Assembly (NCBI RefSeq): GCF_963920485.1
Contig: NZ_OY986431.1
Location: 1,612,001-1,676,000 of the forward strand
Direction: 5' to 3'
From: Cyanobium usitatum str. Tous
GTDB lineage: Bacteria > Cyanobacteriota > Cyanobacteriia > PCC-6307 > Cyanobiaceae
DNA: 64,000 bases
Both the position numbers and the translations under genes were made by a program. The notes below the pieces were generated by a model that saw only the letters and a program-made list of their open reading frames with translations, was not told the DNA's origin and made no database searches. The stretch's first letter is position 1. Each line of letters opens with the position of its first letter. This document shows positions 31,207 through 40,152 of this stretch, piece by piece.

Positions 31207-32466
31207 TTGCGCCCCTTCCGTTCCGCCAGTCCGCCGCAGTCCGGCTGGCTGGCCCAGTTTCCGGCGGCGCTGCGCCAGGTGGCCCTAGTGCGACTAGTGG
31301 CTTCGTTTGGAGCCGGTGGGGTGCTTTACCTAACGCCGATCGTGTTCCACCAGGCGGCCTTCAGCGCCCAGGCGGTGACCCAGGGCTTAGCGCTGGCGGC
31401 GCTGGCGGGCACGGCTGGTCGTTTTTTGAGCGGCATGCTGCTGGATCGGGGCCTGGCCTGCTCGATACCGGTGCTACTAGCTGCCCTGGCAGCCCTGCTG
31501 GGGGATCTGCGGCTGCTCGGCACGGCCAGCTTCCCGGGCTACGTGCAGGGGCAATTGCTGATCGGCATCGCTGCCGGCCTCTACTGGCCGGCGGTTGAGC
31601 TGGCGGTGCCCCTGGGCTGCCGCATGGGGCCTGCCCCGATTCCCACCGCCCGCGGCTATGCATTGGTGCGCAGCGCCGATGCGGCTGGGATTGCGGCTGG
31701 AGCCCTGCTAGGGGCGCTGCTGGCCGCAGCCGGCCGGCTGCGGGGCATCTACCTGATCGACATCATCTGTCTGCTGGTGGTGGTAGTGCTGCTGCTCAGG
31801 CAGCCCCTGCAGCGGACTAGCCCTGCCAGCTTCGATCCAGCCGACCACACCCCCTGGCGCCAATGGTTGCCGCCACTGCTGCCGCTACTAGCGATCAGCC
31901 TGCTGGCCACCTCGCTGCCGGCACTGATGCAGAGCGCCCTGCCCCTGGATCTGGTGCGCGGCGGCCTGGCGCGGGCGGCCATGCCGGAAAGCTTGGGGGC
32001 GCTGCTGGTTGGTCTGCAGCTGGGCGTGCTGGTGCTGATCCAGTGGCCGGTGGGTCAGGCCCTGGCTAAGCGTCCAATAGCGCACGGGCTGGGGCTGAGC
32101 CTGGCCTGCTTTGCCATGGGCACGGTGCTGCTGGCCTTTTCTGCCCTCAGCAGCCAGGGGCTTTGGCTGGTGCTGCTGGCCCAGCTGCCCCTGGCCCTGG
32201 GGGCAGCTGCCTTTCTGCCGATTGCCACCGCAGCGGTGATCGAGCTCAGCCCCAGGGAGCACCAGGGCTTGGCCATGGCCCTGTTTTCCCAATGTTTTGC
32301 CCTGAGCGCCCTAGGGGCGCCGCTGCTGGCCGGCGTGGCCCTCGATGCCCAGAGCCACGCCGGTGGCTTCTGGATCGGCATGACCCTGCTGTGCCTGGCA
32401 GGCCTCAACCTGGTGAAGCGGCTCAGGCCGAGGCCGGCGGTTGTTCGCGAGCGGAGGCCTGCTTAG
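31207..32466 (+). CDS. Major facilitator superfamily transporter
   Basis: A 419-residue membrane protein with about 12 hydrophobic segments and the MFS motif-A-like loop between helices 2 and 3 (GTAGRFLSGMLLDRG). The N-terminal TTG start at 31207 gives a short cytoplasmic lead. No substrate motif recognised; the sequence is more like general drug or sugar efflux members than nutrient uptake ones. The last 44 bases overlap a small gene on the other strand. Divergent from the DUF1400 gene. Confidence 0.85.
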   Translation: MRPFRSASPPQSGWLAQFPAALRQVALVRLVASFGAGGVLYLTPIVFHQAAFSAQAVTQGLALAALAGTAGRFLSGMLLDRGLACSIPVLLAALAALLGDLRLLGTASFPGYVQGQLLIGIAAGLYWPAVELAVPLGCRMGPAPIPTARGYALVRSADAAGIAAGALLGALLAAAGRLRGIYLIDIICLLVVVVLLLRQPLQRTSPASFDPADHTPWRQWLPPLLPLLAISLLATSLPALMQSALPLDLVRGGLARAAMPESLGALLVGLQLGVLVLIQWPVGQALAKRPIAHGLGLSLACFAMGTVLLAFSALSSQGLWLVLLAQLPLALGAAAFLPIATAAVIELSPREHQGLAMALFSQCFALSALGAPLLAGVALDAQSHAGGFWIGMTLLCLAGLNLVKRLRPRPAVVRERRPA

Positions 32467-32632
32467 CCACCCAGGCCTCGTGGGGCAGGGGCTCGGTGCC
32501 GTATTCCCAGTCGTCGTAGTCGGGATCGTTGCGGATCTTTTGGTGCAGCTCCTTCTGCGCGTCGAAATCGTGGGGATGGCCAACGTCCACGGCTTCTTCG
32601 GGCTGAGGGTTGGTTGGTTGGGGGGTAGTCAT
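32423..32632 (-). CDS. Small acidic hypothetical protein
   Basis: 69 residues, strongly acidic in the middle: HDFDAQKELHQKIRNDPDYD followed by DWEYGTEPLPHEAW. No membrane segment or known motif. The frame overlaps the end of the MFS gene by 44 bases in the convergent orientation. The ordered, non-repetitive composition and an ATG start suggest a real protein; function unknown. Confidence 0.6.
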   Translation of the reverse strand: MTTPQPTNPQPEEAVDVGHPHDFDAQKELHQKIRNDPDYDDWEYGTEPLPHEAWVAKQASAREQPPASA

Positions 32633-32692
32633 GGCTTGTCTCTCAGCAAATCCATTCTGAAGCAGGTTCAGACTTGGTGAACGGCCCCGGGC

Positions 32693-33784
32693 TCACACGT
32701 TGAACAGAAACTCCATCACGTCACCCTCAGCCACCACGTACTCCTTGCCTTCAGCCCGCAGCCAGCCCTTGGTGCGAGCTTCCACCAGCGAGCCCGCCTC
32801 GAGCAGCTGCTTATAGCCGATGGTCTGGGCGCGGATGAAGCCGCGCTCGAAGTCGGTGTGAATCACGCCAGCGGCCTGGGGGGCGGTCATGCCGGCCTGG
32901 ATGGTCCAGGCGCGGGTTTCCTTCTCACCGGTAGTGAAATAGGTGCGCAGCCCCAGCAGGTCGTAGGTGGCGCGGATCAGGCTCTGCAGGCCGCCCTCCC
33001 CTACCCCGAGACCCGCCAGGAATTCGGTGCGATCCTCCTCGGGCAGCTCAATCAATTCGGCCTCCACCTGGGCTGAGATGCGCACCGTGCCCGCCCCCTC
33101 CTTCACGGCTAGCGCGGCCACCTCCTCGCAGTAGGCGTTGCCAGAGGCCAGATCGTCTTCGCTGACATTGGTGGCATAGATGATCGGCTTGGCGGTGAGC
33201 AGCCCCAGAGGCTTGAGCAGCGGCGCCTCCTCCTCGCTTATATCCACATTGCGGGCGGCACCGCCGGCCTCCAGCTCCACCTGGATGCGCTCGAGGACGG
33301 CATCTTCAAGCTGGGCCTCCTTGCTGGTGCGCACCTGCTTCTTGAGCCGCTCGCGGCGCTTCTCCACCTGGGAGAGATCGGCCAGGCCCAGCTCCAGGTT
33401 GATCACCTCGGCATCGCGGGCCGGCCCCACCGAGCCACTCACATGGATCACGTCATCGTTTTCGAAGCAGCGCACCACGTGCACGATTGCGTCCACCTCG
33501 CGGATGTTGGCCAGAAACTTGTTGCCAAGACCCTCTCCCTGGCTGGCCCCCTTCACCAGCCCGGCGATATCAACAAATTCCACCCGGGTGGCAATGATCT
33601 CCTTGCTGGAGCTGAGTGCAGCCAGCTGGTCAAGCCGGGGGTCTGGCACGGAAACCACACCAGAATTCGGCTCGATCGTGCAGAAGGGGTAGTTGGCGGC
33701 TTCGGCCTGGGCGTTGGCGACCAGGGCATTGAACAGGGTCGATTTGCCGACGTTGGGCAGACCGACGATTCCGGCTTTAAGCAT
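32693..33784 (-). CDS. ychF: Redox-responsive ATPase/GTPase YchF
   Basis: Obg-family P-loop protein that unusually prefers ATP, implicated in oxidative-stress and ribosome functions. 363 residues: [21 protein letters not shown] (G1), [20 protein letters not shown] (G3), the NVSEDDL variant at the G4 place, and a C-terminal TGS domain ([13 protein letters not shown]). The first codon of a one-residue longer frame is GTG; the ATG at 33784 is preferred. Confidence 0.96.
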   Translation of the reverse strand: MLKAGIVGLPNVGKSTLFNALVANAQAEAANYPFCTIEPNSGVVSVPDPRLDQLAALSSSKEIIATRVEFVDIAGLVKGASQGEGLGNKFLANIREVDAIVHVVRCFENDDVIHVSGSVGPARDAEVINLELGLADLSQVEKRRERLKKQVRTSKEAQLEDAVLERIQVELEAGGAARNVDISEEEAPLLKPLGLLTAKPIIYATNVSEDDLASGNAYCEEVAALAVKEGAGTVRISAQVEAELIELPEEDRTEFLAGLGVGEGGLQSLIRATYDLLGLRTYFTTGEKETRAWTIQAGMTAPQAAGVIHTDFERGFIRAQTIGYKQLLEAGSLVEARTKGWLRAEGKEYVVAEGDVMEFLFNV

Positions 33785-33827
33785 CACCGAAATCTACGGG
33801 CCGCAGGTCGAGGCGCCAGCAGCGAAA

Positions 33828-34994
33828 ATGGACCTATCTGCCCCCAGCCCAATTTCCACCCCCACTTCAGTGCCGGCGATTTCCAGCTCGCCGCGCCGGC
33901 CCTGGCAGCGTCGGCGGCTTTGGGCCGCGGCCGCCGCAGGGCTTGTGCTCGTAGCTGGCATCGGCCTGGTGCAGCGACAGCGCGGCACCAGCCAGGCCAA
34001 TCTCGAGCCGTACACCGTTGTTGCAGCTGGCGGCGACCTGCCTGGGGTAGTGAGTGCCAGCGGCGAACTTGAAGCCGAAAAGCGCGTGAACGTCAGCCCC
34101 AAACGGCAGGGGGTGATCCAGGAGCTCTACGTGGAGGAGGGGGACCCGGTGGACCGCGGCCAGGCCCTAGCTCGGATGGATCGAGGCGACCTAGACGAGC
34201 GGCTCGCCGAGCTGCGGGCCCAGTTGCGCTCAGCCCAGGCCCAGCTGGCCCGCAGCCGCAGCGAGCTGGAGCGCAACGAGCGGCTCTACCGCCAGAACGC
34301 CATCAGCCTTAGCGACTTCAACAGCGTGCGCAGCACCTTCCTGGTGGACCAGGCGGCCGAACAGGCCGCCCGCCAGCGCTTGACCGCCCGTGAAGTGGAG
34401 CAAGCCGACCTAGTGGTGCGGGCACCGTTCGCTGGGGTGGTGACCCAGCGCTTCGCCGATCCAGGTGCCTTTGTGACCCCTACCACCACCGCTTCTGCCA
34501 CCGCCGGCGCCACCAGCTCCTCGATTGTGGAACTGGCCCAGGGCCTGGAGGTGGTGGCCAAGGTGCCGGAAAGCGACATTGGCCGCGTGCAGCTGGGCCA
34601 GAGCGCCACGGTGCGAGTGGATGCCTTTCCCGATAAAAGCTTTGCAGCACGGGTCAAGCGCGTCACCCCCCGGGCCGTGAAGATCAACAACGTCACCTCC
34701 TTCGATGTGGTGCTGCGCCTGGTTGGCGAGCCCCCCCAGCTGCGCATCGGCATGACTGCCGACGTCGGCTTCCAGACAGGCCAGGTGCAGGCCGACACCC
34801 TGGTACCCACCGTGGCGATCGTCACAGAGGCGGGGCGGCCGGGCGTGCTGCTGGTGGGCAAGAAAAACCAGCCCACCTTCCAGCCGGTGGAGCTCGGCAT
34901 CAGCAGCGGCAAGGAGACCCAAATTCTCTCCGGGCTCAAAAGCGGCACCCGGGTGTTCATCGACCTGCCGCCCTGGGCCAAGAAGCGCCCCTAG
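33828..34994 (+). CDS. HlyD/RND-type efflux adaptor protein
   Basis: Periplasmic adaptor (membrane fusion protein) anchored by one N-terminal helix (RRRLWAAAAAGLVLVAGIGLVQ). 388 residues from the ATG at 33828: a biotinyl-lipoyl-like half motif GVIQELYVEEGDPVDRGQALARMD, an alpha-hairpin (DERLAELRAQLRSAQAQLARS, part 34198-34260), the other lipoyl half VVRAPFAGVVTQRFADPGAFV, and beta-barrel parts. Such proteins pair with MacB-type or RND transporters, but no pump lies next to it. Divergent from ychF, whose start is 43 bases away. Confidence 0.87.
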   Translation: MDLSAPSPISTPTSVPAISSSPRRPWQRRRLWAAAAAGLVLVAGIGLVQRQRGTSQANLEPYTVVAAGGDLPGVVSASGELEAEKRVNVSPKRQGVIQELYVEEGDPVDRGQALARMDRGDLDERLAELRAQLRSAQAQLARSRSELERNERLYRQNAISLSDFNSVRSTFLVDQAAEQAARQRLTAREVEQADLVVRAPFAGVVTQRFADPGAFVTPTTTASATAGATSSSIVELAQGLEVVAKVPESDIGRVQLGQSATVRVDAFPDKSFAARVKRVTPRAVKINNVTSFDVVLRLVGEPPQLRIGMTADVGFQTGQVQADTLVPTVAIVTEAGRPGVLLVGKKNQPTFQPVELGISSGKETQILSGLKSGTRVFIDLPPWAKKRP

Positions 34995-36100
34995 CCGGCC
35001 AGGAACGTGCGGGCAGCCTCCACTATCCGCCCCGAAGCCTGGCCGTCGCCAAATGGGTTGTGGGCCCGGGCCATGGCCTCATAAGCCGCCGGATCATCCA
35101 GCAGGCGGCTGGCCTCGGCCACGATGTCGGCGCTGTCGGTGCCAATCAGCTTGGCCGTGCCCGCCTCCACAGCCTCGGGGCGCTCAGTGGTTCGGCGCAG
35201 CACCAGCACCGGTTTTCCCAGCGATGGTGCCTCCTCCTGCAGGCCCCCCGAATCGCTCAGCACCAAGGTGGAGCCGCGCATCGCCGCCACCAGCTGGTCG
35301 TAATCGAGGGGTTCCACCAGGAAGGCCCGCGGATGGTCGCCGAGCAGGGCTTGCAGCGGTTCGCGCACGGTGGGATTGCGATGCAAGGGCAGCAGCAGGG
35401 CCGTATCGGGATAGAGCTCGAGCAGCTCAAGGAAGCCGCGGCCGATGTCCTGGAGGCGCTCACCCCAGTTTTCACGCCGGTGCACCGTGGCCAGAATCAC
35501 CCGCTGCTTCTCAAAATCGAGGCTGGGCAGGGTGTAGGGGGGCGCCTGCTCGGCCATCAACAGCAGGGCATCGATCACCGTATTGCCGGTGGTCAGCACC
35601 GTGCCCACCACCCCTGATGCCCGGCAATTAGCGGCCGAGAGGGCCGTGGGGGCGAAGTGCAGCTGGGCCAGCTGGGAGATCAGGCGCCGGTTGGCTTCTT
35701 CCGGGAAAGGGTCGAGCAGGTTGTCGGTGCGCAGACCGGCCTCCACGTGCCCCACCGGAATCTGCTCGTAGAAGGCCGCCAGGGCCGAAGCGAAGGCGGT
35801 GGTGGTGTCGCCCTGCACCAGCACCAGATCGGGTCGATGCTCGCCAAATTCCTGTTGCAGCCCCTGCAGCGCGCCGCAGGTGATGTGGGTGAGGGTCTGC
35901 TTGGGAGCCATCAAGGCCAGGTCGTGGTCGGCCGTCAGGCCAAACAGGGCCATCACCTGGCTCACCATTTCGCGGTGCTGGCCGGTGAGCACCACCCGAG
36001 TGCGGAAATCGTCGGCCTGCTGAAAGGCCCGAATCACCGGTGCCAGCTTGATGGCCTCCGGACGGGTGCCCAGCACGATCGTGACAAGGGGCTTGGACAC
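34991..36100 (-). CDS. wecB: UDP-N-acetylglucosamine 2-epimerase (non-hydrolysing)
   Basis: Interconverts UDP-GlcNAc and UDP-ManNAc for surface polysaccharide. About 369 residues with the GT-B-like fold: TIVLGTRPEAIKLAPVIRAF, LVQGDTTTAFASALAAFY, GHVEAGLRTDNLLDPFPEE and the UDP site SGGLQEEAPSLGKPVLVLR. The start is GTG at 36100, with a TTG one codon earlier. Its end overlaps the efflux adaptor end by 4 bases in convergent fashion. A ManNAc-6-P epimerase gene (nanE) is also in the window, far away. Confidence 0.95.
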   Translation of the reverse strand: MSKPLVTIVLGTRPEAIKLAPVIRAFQQADDFRTRVVLTGQHREMVSQVMALFGLTADHDLALMAPKQTLTHITCGALQGLQQEFGEHRPDLVLVQGDTTTAFASALAAFYEQIPVGHVEAGLRTDNLLDPFPEEANRRLISQLAQLHFAPTALSAANCRASGVVGTVLTTGNTVIDALLLMAEQAPPYTLPSLDFEKQRVILATVHRRENWGERLQDIGRGFLELLELYPDTALLLPLHRNPTVREPLQALLGDHPRAFLVEPLDYDQLVAAMRGSTLVLSDSGGLQEEAPSLGKPVLVLRRTTERPEAVEAGTAKLIGTDSADIVAEASRLLDDPAAYEAMARAHNPFGDGQASGRIVEAARTFLAG

Positions 36101-36206
36101 CAAAGCGCTGCAGACCGTTTGATCCTACGAAGGTCGTCAGCAAAGGGTCTGGGGCTGACAGAAGCCGCCGCAGCAGCGAAGCTGGGCAGATATCCGGTGA
36201 CCGCAG

Positions 36207-37388
36207 ATGACGACTTCACCCTTTCCTCCCTCTCCCTTTCCCCCGTCACCTTTCCCGCCCGCCGCAGCACCCCCTGCCCCCACCGCAGACAGTGGAACTG
36301 CCCCCACCCGGGTAGATAACGGCAGCCAGCCCGACAACCTCGAAGGCATCGTGCGCATCGCCAACGAGAGGGGCTACTCCGACGTGCACCTAGGAGTTGG
36401 AGAGGAACCCCGCTTCCGGGTCCGGGGGGAGATGGCTGGCACCGGTTGGCCCGTGACTGATGCGGCCACCTTCAGCGGCTGGATGAAAGAGATGCTCAGC
36501 CCCGTCGAGATCGACGGCTTCCAACGCGACAAAGAATTCGACGGCTCCCACGCCTTTCCCTTTGTGCGAGTGCGCATCAACCTGTTGGATTCGTTGCGGG
36601 GGCCGGCGATGGTGCTGCGGCTGATCCCCCAAAAGATCGCCACCATGGAAGATCTCAACCTGCCATCAGTGCTCAAGGAGCTGGCGGCCCGGCCCAAGGG
36701 AATGATCCTGGTTACGGGCCCCACCGGCTCCGGCAAGAGCACCACCCTGGCCGCGATGATCGACTGGATCAATCGCAACATGTGCCGCCATATTCTCACC
36801 ATTGAAGATCCGGTCGAATTCGTACACGAAAGCCGCCAGTCTTTGATTAGGCACCGGGAGGTGGGTCAGCACACCAAGGTGTTCCACAACGCCCTGCGGG
36901 CAGCCCTTCGGGAGGATCCAGATGTAATCCTGATTGGGGAAATACGCGATCAAGAGACCCTGGCCACAGCGATCGAGGCCTCCCAGACAGGTCACTTGGT
37001 GTTTGGCACCTTGCACACAAACTCAGCCGTCAAAACTGTGGAACGGGTGCTGGGGATGTACCCCCCCAGCGAACAGGACAGCGTCCGGCGTGCAGTTTCA
37101 GAATCACTGCTCGGCGTGATAGCCCAGGGACTGCTTAAAACAACCGACGGTAAACGTGCCGCTTATCACGACATCTTGATCAACACCGACGCCTGCAAGG
37201 ACTATATCCAGCGAGGCGAACTCGATGAGATCGAGGAGATCATGAAGCGCAGCGCTTTGGATGGCATGCAAACCGCCAATCAGGCCTTGCAGCAATTGGT
37301 GGAAGCCAACCGGGTTACGCCAGAGGACGCCTTAGCCCAAAGCCTCAAGCCCAACGAACTGGCTCAAGCGTTTCGCGGTCGCACCTAG
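36207..37388 (+). CDS. pilT: Type IV pilus retraction ATPase PilT
   Basis: Hexameric ATPase that drives pilus retraction and twitching or DNA uptake. 393 residues: Walker A VTGPTGSGKSTTLAAMI, Asp box ILTIEDPVEFVH, Walker B ALREDPDVILIGEIRD, His box GHLVFGTLHTNSAVKTVERV. Before the PAS-like N-domain sits a Pro-rich leader with three tandem SPFPP units (36216-36260), which standard PilT lacks. pilB and pilC are not adjacent. Divergent from wecB. Confidence 0.95.
   Translation: MTTSPFPPSPFPPSPFPPAAAPPAPTADSGTAPTRVDNGSQPDNLEGIVRIANERGYSDVHLGVGEEPRFRVRGEMAGTGWPVTDAATFSGWMKEMLSPVEIDGFQRDKEFDGSHAFPFVRVRINLLDSLRGPAMVLRLIPQKIATMEDLNLPSVLKELAARPKGMILVTGPTGSGKSTTLAAMIDWINRNMCRHILTIEDPVEFVHESRQSLIRHREVGQHTKVFHNALRAALREDPDVILIGEIRDQETLATAIEASQTGHLVFGTLHTNSAVKTVERVLGMYPPSEQDSVRRAVSESLLGVIAQGLLKTTDGKRAAYHDILINTDACKDYIQRGELDEIEEIMKRSALDGMQTANQALQQLVEANRVTPEDALAQSLKPNELAQAFRGRT
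36216..36260 (+). repeat. Tandem 15-base repeat encoding SPFPP x3
   Basis: Three copies of a 15-base unit near the 5' end of pilT encode SPFPP-SPFPP-SPFPP, followed by a Pro/Ala linker. The copies differ at third bases. It is an expandable low-complexity leader, so its length may vary between strains. Confidence 0.8.
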
Positions 37389-37415
37389 GCAGCGCAGAGG
37401 TGCGGCAAAGATTTG

Positions 37416-37619
37416 CTAGTGGCTCGCCAGGCGGGCCACTAGCAACACCGATAAGCCCACCGACAGGCCCACCATTGCCAGCCGGCCGTTCCAGATCTCG
37501 GCTTGCGGGGTAATTCCCCGGCGCCAGGCGTTGAGCTCAGTGGCACTCACTGGCTCAAACCCGTCGGGCACCTGATCGATATCGACGGTTTCTTGAAGCT
37601 CGCGGTTGAGGGTGGTCAT
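37416..37619 (-). CDS. High-light-inducible protein (HLIP)
   Basis: Single-helix chlorophyll-binding stress protein of thylakoids, 67 residues. The chlorophyll-binding signature AEIWNGRLAMVGLSVGLSVL (Glu, Asn and Arg as in light-harvesting helices) is intact. A polar N-terminal part of about 40 residues precedes it. HLIPs protect photosystem assembly and carry pigments under high light. Convergent with pilT. Confidence 0.93.
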   Translation of the reverse strand: MTTLNRELQETVDIDQVPDGFEPVSATELNAWRRGITPQAEIWNGRLAMVGLSVGLSVLLVARLASH

Positions 37620-37660
37620 TGAGCCGCACCAAATACCGGAAGGAATTCACTTTACGCCGA

Positions 37661-38728
37661 TTAAAAGCACGGTTGTGATTCGTAAAGCAAGCCGGCCTGC
37701 TCTAGGGGTAGCCGAGCAGCCACGCTCAGGTCAAGGCAGCTGCTCTGGCCGCCGGCCAGGCGCTGGGCCCCAGCCACCCCGATCATGGCGGCGTTATCGG
37801 TGCAGTAGGCCAGCGGAGCAACCCGCCAGGCCAGGCCATCGAGCCCGCAGCGCTGCTCCAACAGTTGCCGCAGCCGCCGATTGGCGGCCACGCCACCCAC
37901 CAGCACCAGCGTGCCCAGGCCCTGCTCGCGAGCGCAGCGGCAACTGCGCTCCACCAACACTTGGGCCACCACCTGCTCAAAGCTGGCCGCTAGATCAGCC
38001 AGCGGCAACGGCTCGTTGCCTGCCTGGTGCTCAGCCTCCAAAGCGCGCACCAGGCGCAGCATCGCCGTTTTGAGGCCGCTGAAACTGAAGTCGTAGGGAT
38101 AGAAGCCGCCCTCCGGCCGCGACACCCGGCCCTTGGGCAAGGCAAAGCGAAGGGGGTCGCCGTTTTGCCCAGCCGCCTCAATCGCCGGACCACCCGGGTA
38201 TCCGAGCCCGAGCAGGCGGGCCACCTTGTCGAAAGCTTCGCCGGCGGCATCGTCGTGGCTGCGGCCCAAGCGGACATAGCGACCAGGCCCATCCACCCGC
38301 AGCAACTCGGTGTGGCCGCCGCTCACCAGCAGCACCAGGTAGGGACCGGGGGGCAGCGGCTCGCCCAGCTGCACCGAGCAGAGATGACCTTCCAGGTGGT
38401 GAACGGCCACAAAGGGCTTGCCATGCAGCCTCGCCAGGGTGCGGCCCGTGACCGAGGCCACCAGCAGGGCCCCCACCAGGCCCGGGGCGGCGGTGGCGGC
38501 GATGCCATCGAGCTCGGCCATGGTCACACCGCTGTCGCGGCACACCTGCTCAATCAGCTGGGGCAGGGCCTCGACGTGGCGCCGCGAGGCGATTTCCGGC
38601 ACCACGCCCCCCCAGCGGGCGTGCTCTTCAACCTGGGAGGCGACGGCACTGGCCAGCACCGTCTGATCGCGCACAATCGCTGCCGCTGACTCGTCACAAC
38701 TTGTTTCGAGGGCCAGAACCAATGGCAT
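37661..38728 (-). CDS. tsaD: tRNA threonylcarbamoyladenosine synthase TsaD
   Basis: Transfers threonylcarbamoyl to A37 of ANN-decoding tRNAs. 355 residues with the ASKHA fold: [15 protein letters not shown] at the N-terminus, metal-binding His pair in [10 protein letters not shown], and [23 protein letters not shown] near the end is the other Fe/Zn-site block. Full length. Divergent from psaF with about 60 bases between starts. Confidence 0.97.
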   Translation of the reverse strand: MPLVLALETSCDESAAAIVRDQTVLASAVASQVEEHARWGGVVPEIASRRHVEALPQLIEQVCRDSGVTMAELDGIAATAAPGLVGALLVASVTGRTLARLHGKPFVAVHHLEGHLCSVQLGEPLPPGPYLVLLVSGGHTELLRVDGPGRYVRLGRSHDDAAGEAFDKVARLLGLGYPGGPAIEAAGQNGDPLRFALPKGRVSRPEGGFYPYDFSFSGLKTAMLRLVRALEAEHQAGNEPLPLADLAASFEQVVAQVLVERSCRCAREQGLGTLVLVGGVAANRRLRQLLEQRCGLDGLAWRVAPLAYCTDNAAMIGVAGAQRLAGGQSSCLDLSVAARLPLEQAGLLYESQPCF

Positions 38729-38789
38729 TGGACTTCAACAGCTCCCGTACTGTCCAGAAGTGTCATCCTGCCCCGCGGCCTTGCGTCCG

Positions 38790-39284
38790 ATGCGCCGTCT
38801 TTTCTCCCGCCGACTCTTCGCGGTTCTGCTCTCCGCCTTCCTGTTGCTCGGCTTCGCCCCTGCGGCCAAGGCTGACGTGGCAGGGCTGACCCCCTGCTCC
38901 GAGAGCGCCCGCTTCCAGCAGCGCGCTGCTACCGCCAAAACCGATCAGGCCAAGGCGCGCTTCGCGATGTACAGCCAGGCCGTATGCGGTGCCGATGGCC
39001 TGCCCCACCTGATCGTTGATGGTCGCTGGAACCATGCCGGTGATTTCATGATCCCTGGCATTGCCTTCCTCTATATCGCTGGCTGCATTGGCTGGGCTGG
39101 TCGCAACTACCTGCGCGCCATCCGCGGCGACAAGGATGCCGCCATGAAGGAGATCCAGATCGATCTGCCCTTGGCATTCAAGAGCACCCTGGCAGCCGCC
39201 ACCTGGCCCCTAGCAGCCTTCGGCGAACTCACCAGCGGCAAGCTGCTCGAATCCGACGACAAGGTCACTGTTTCTCCTCGCTGA
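38790..39284 (+). CDS. psaF: Photosystem I subunit III, PsaF
   Basis: Lumenal-side subunit of photosystem I near the docking site of the soluble donors. 164 residues: a cleavable signal (RRLFAVLLSAFLLLGFAPAAKA, residues 8-29), then the mature protein DVAGLTPCSESARFQQRA with conserved cysteines, and one strong membrane segment (MIPGIAFLYIAGCIGWAGR). The ATG at 38790 gives the usual start; an in-frame ATG at 38760 is upstream. psaJ follows 64 bases later, the standard psaFJ operon. Confidence 0.97.
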   Translation: MRRLFSRRLFAVLLSAFLLLGFAPAAKADVAGLTPCSESARFQQRAATAKTDQAKARFAMYSQAVCGADGLPHLIVDGRWNHAGDFMIPGIAFLYIAGCIGWAGRNYLRAIRGDKDAAMKEIQIDLPLAFKSTLAAATWPLAAFGELTSGKLLESDDKVTVSPR

Positions 39285-39348
39285 GCAGTTTCCCCCCGCT
39301 AAGGGTTCTTAGCCCTGCCAGTCCTAGACGCCTCTCTAATTTTTCATC

Positions 39349-39465
39349 ATGAAAAAGTTCCTCACCACCGCTCCGGTCTTTGCTGCCATCTGGTTCACGG
39401 CCACGGCAGGAATTCTGATCGAATTCAACCGCTTCTTCCCCGACTTGCTATTCCATCCCCTCTAA
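39349..39465 (+). CDS. psaJ: Photosystem I subunit IX, PsaJ
   Basis: A 38-residue peptide, [20 protein letters not shown] then [18 protein letters not shown], a single transmembrane helix that packs beside PsaF in photosystem I. The gene is easily overlooked because of its size. A strong terminator starts 34 bases after the stop. Confidence 0.97.
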   Translation: MKKFLTTAPVFAAIWFTATAGILIEFNRFFPDLLFHPL

Positions 39466-39499
39466 GCAGCCCCTTCTGATCAGCCATTTCTGATCAGCG

Positions 39500-39526
39500 G
39501 CGGCCCCCTCGGGGCCGCTTTTTTTT
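39500..39526 (+). terminator. Intrinsic terminator of psaFJ
   Basis: An 8-bp perfect GC stem, GCGGCCCC (39500-39507) with GGGGCCGC (39511-39518), a 3-base loop CTC, then a run of eight T (39519-39526). It is the clearest terminator in the window. On the minus strand no T-run follows, so it acts for psaFJ only, not for gmk. Confidence 0.93.
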
Positions 39527-39543
39527 GTCCGAGACCAGCTGCC

Positions 39544-40098
39544 TTAGCCCAGCAGCTGCTCAAGCTCAGCTAACGCCTGCTCCAGTTCGCCGTTAACAAG
39601 CACCGCGTCAAATTCTGGCGCCGCAGCCAGCTCGACCTTGGCCCGCTGCAGCCGCCGGCCAATCGCCTCCTCGCTGTCAGTGCCGCGGCCGCGGATACGC
39701 CGCTCCAGCTCCTCAAAACTGGGGGGTTCGACAAAAATCTGGAAAGCCTCGGCAAAGCTTTGGCGCACCTGGCGTGCCCCCTCCAGCTCGATCTCAAGCA
39801 GCACGGGCCTTCCTGCAGCGAGCTGGGCCTGCACCGGTTGGCGGGGGGTGCCGTAGAGGTTGCCGGCAAATTCGGCCCACTCCAGAAACCCGCCCTCAGC
39901 CACCTGGCCTTCAAAGGCGTCGCGCGACAAAAAGAAGTAGTGCTGGCCATCCAGCTCACCGGCGCGGGGGGCGCGGGTGGTAGCTGAGATCGATAGCCAG
40001 ATCTCCGGATGAAGTAGCAGCAGCCTCTGCACCAAGGTGCCCTTGCCGACTCCACTTGGGCCGGTGATCAAGGTGAGACGGCCGGGCAAGGCGCTCAT
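39544..40098 (-). CDS. gmk: Guanylate kinase
   Basis: Phosphorylates GMP to GDP. 184 residues: P-loop [17 protein letters not shown], the GMP-binding [19 protein letters not shown] and the lid/[10 protein letters not shown] block; length is typical. ATG start. Convergent with psaJ, divergent from the NFACT gene. Confidence 0.97.
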   Translation of the reverse strand: MSALPGRLTLITGPSGVGKGTLVQRLLLLHPEIWLSISATTRAPRAGELDGQHYFFLSRDAFEGQVAEGGFLEWAEFAGNLYGTPRQPVQAQLAAGRPVLLEIELEGARQVRQSFAEAFQIFVEPPSFEELERRIRGRGTDSEEAIGRRLQRAKVELAAAPEFDAVLVNGELEQALAELEQLLG

Positions 40099-40152
40099 GG
40101 CGGGCGACAGCTCTGGCCTGCAGAGTAGAAGCCACCCTCCCGCCTGCAGGCA

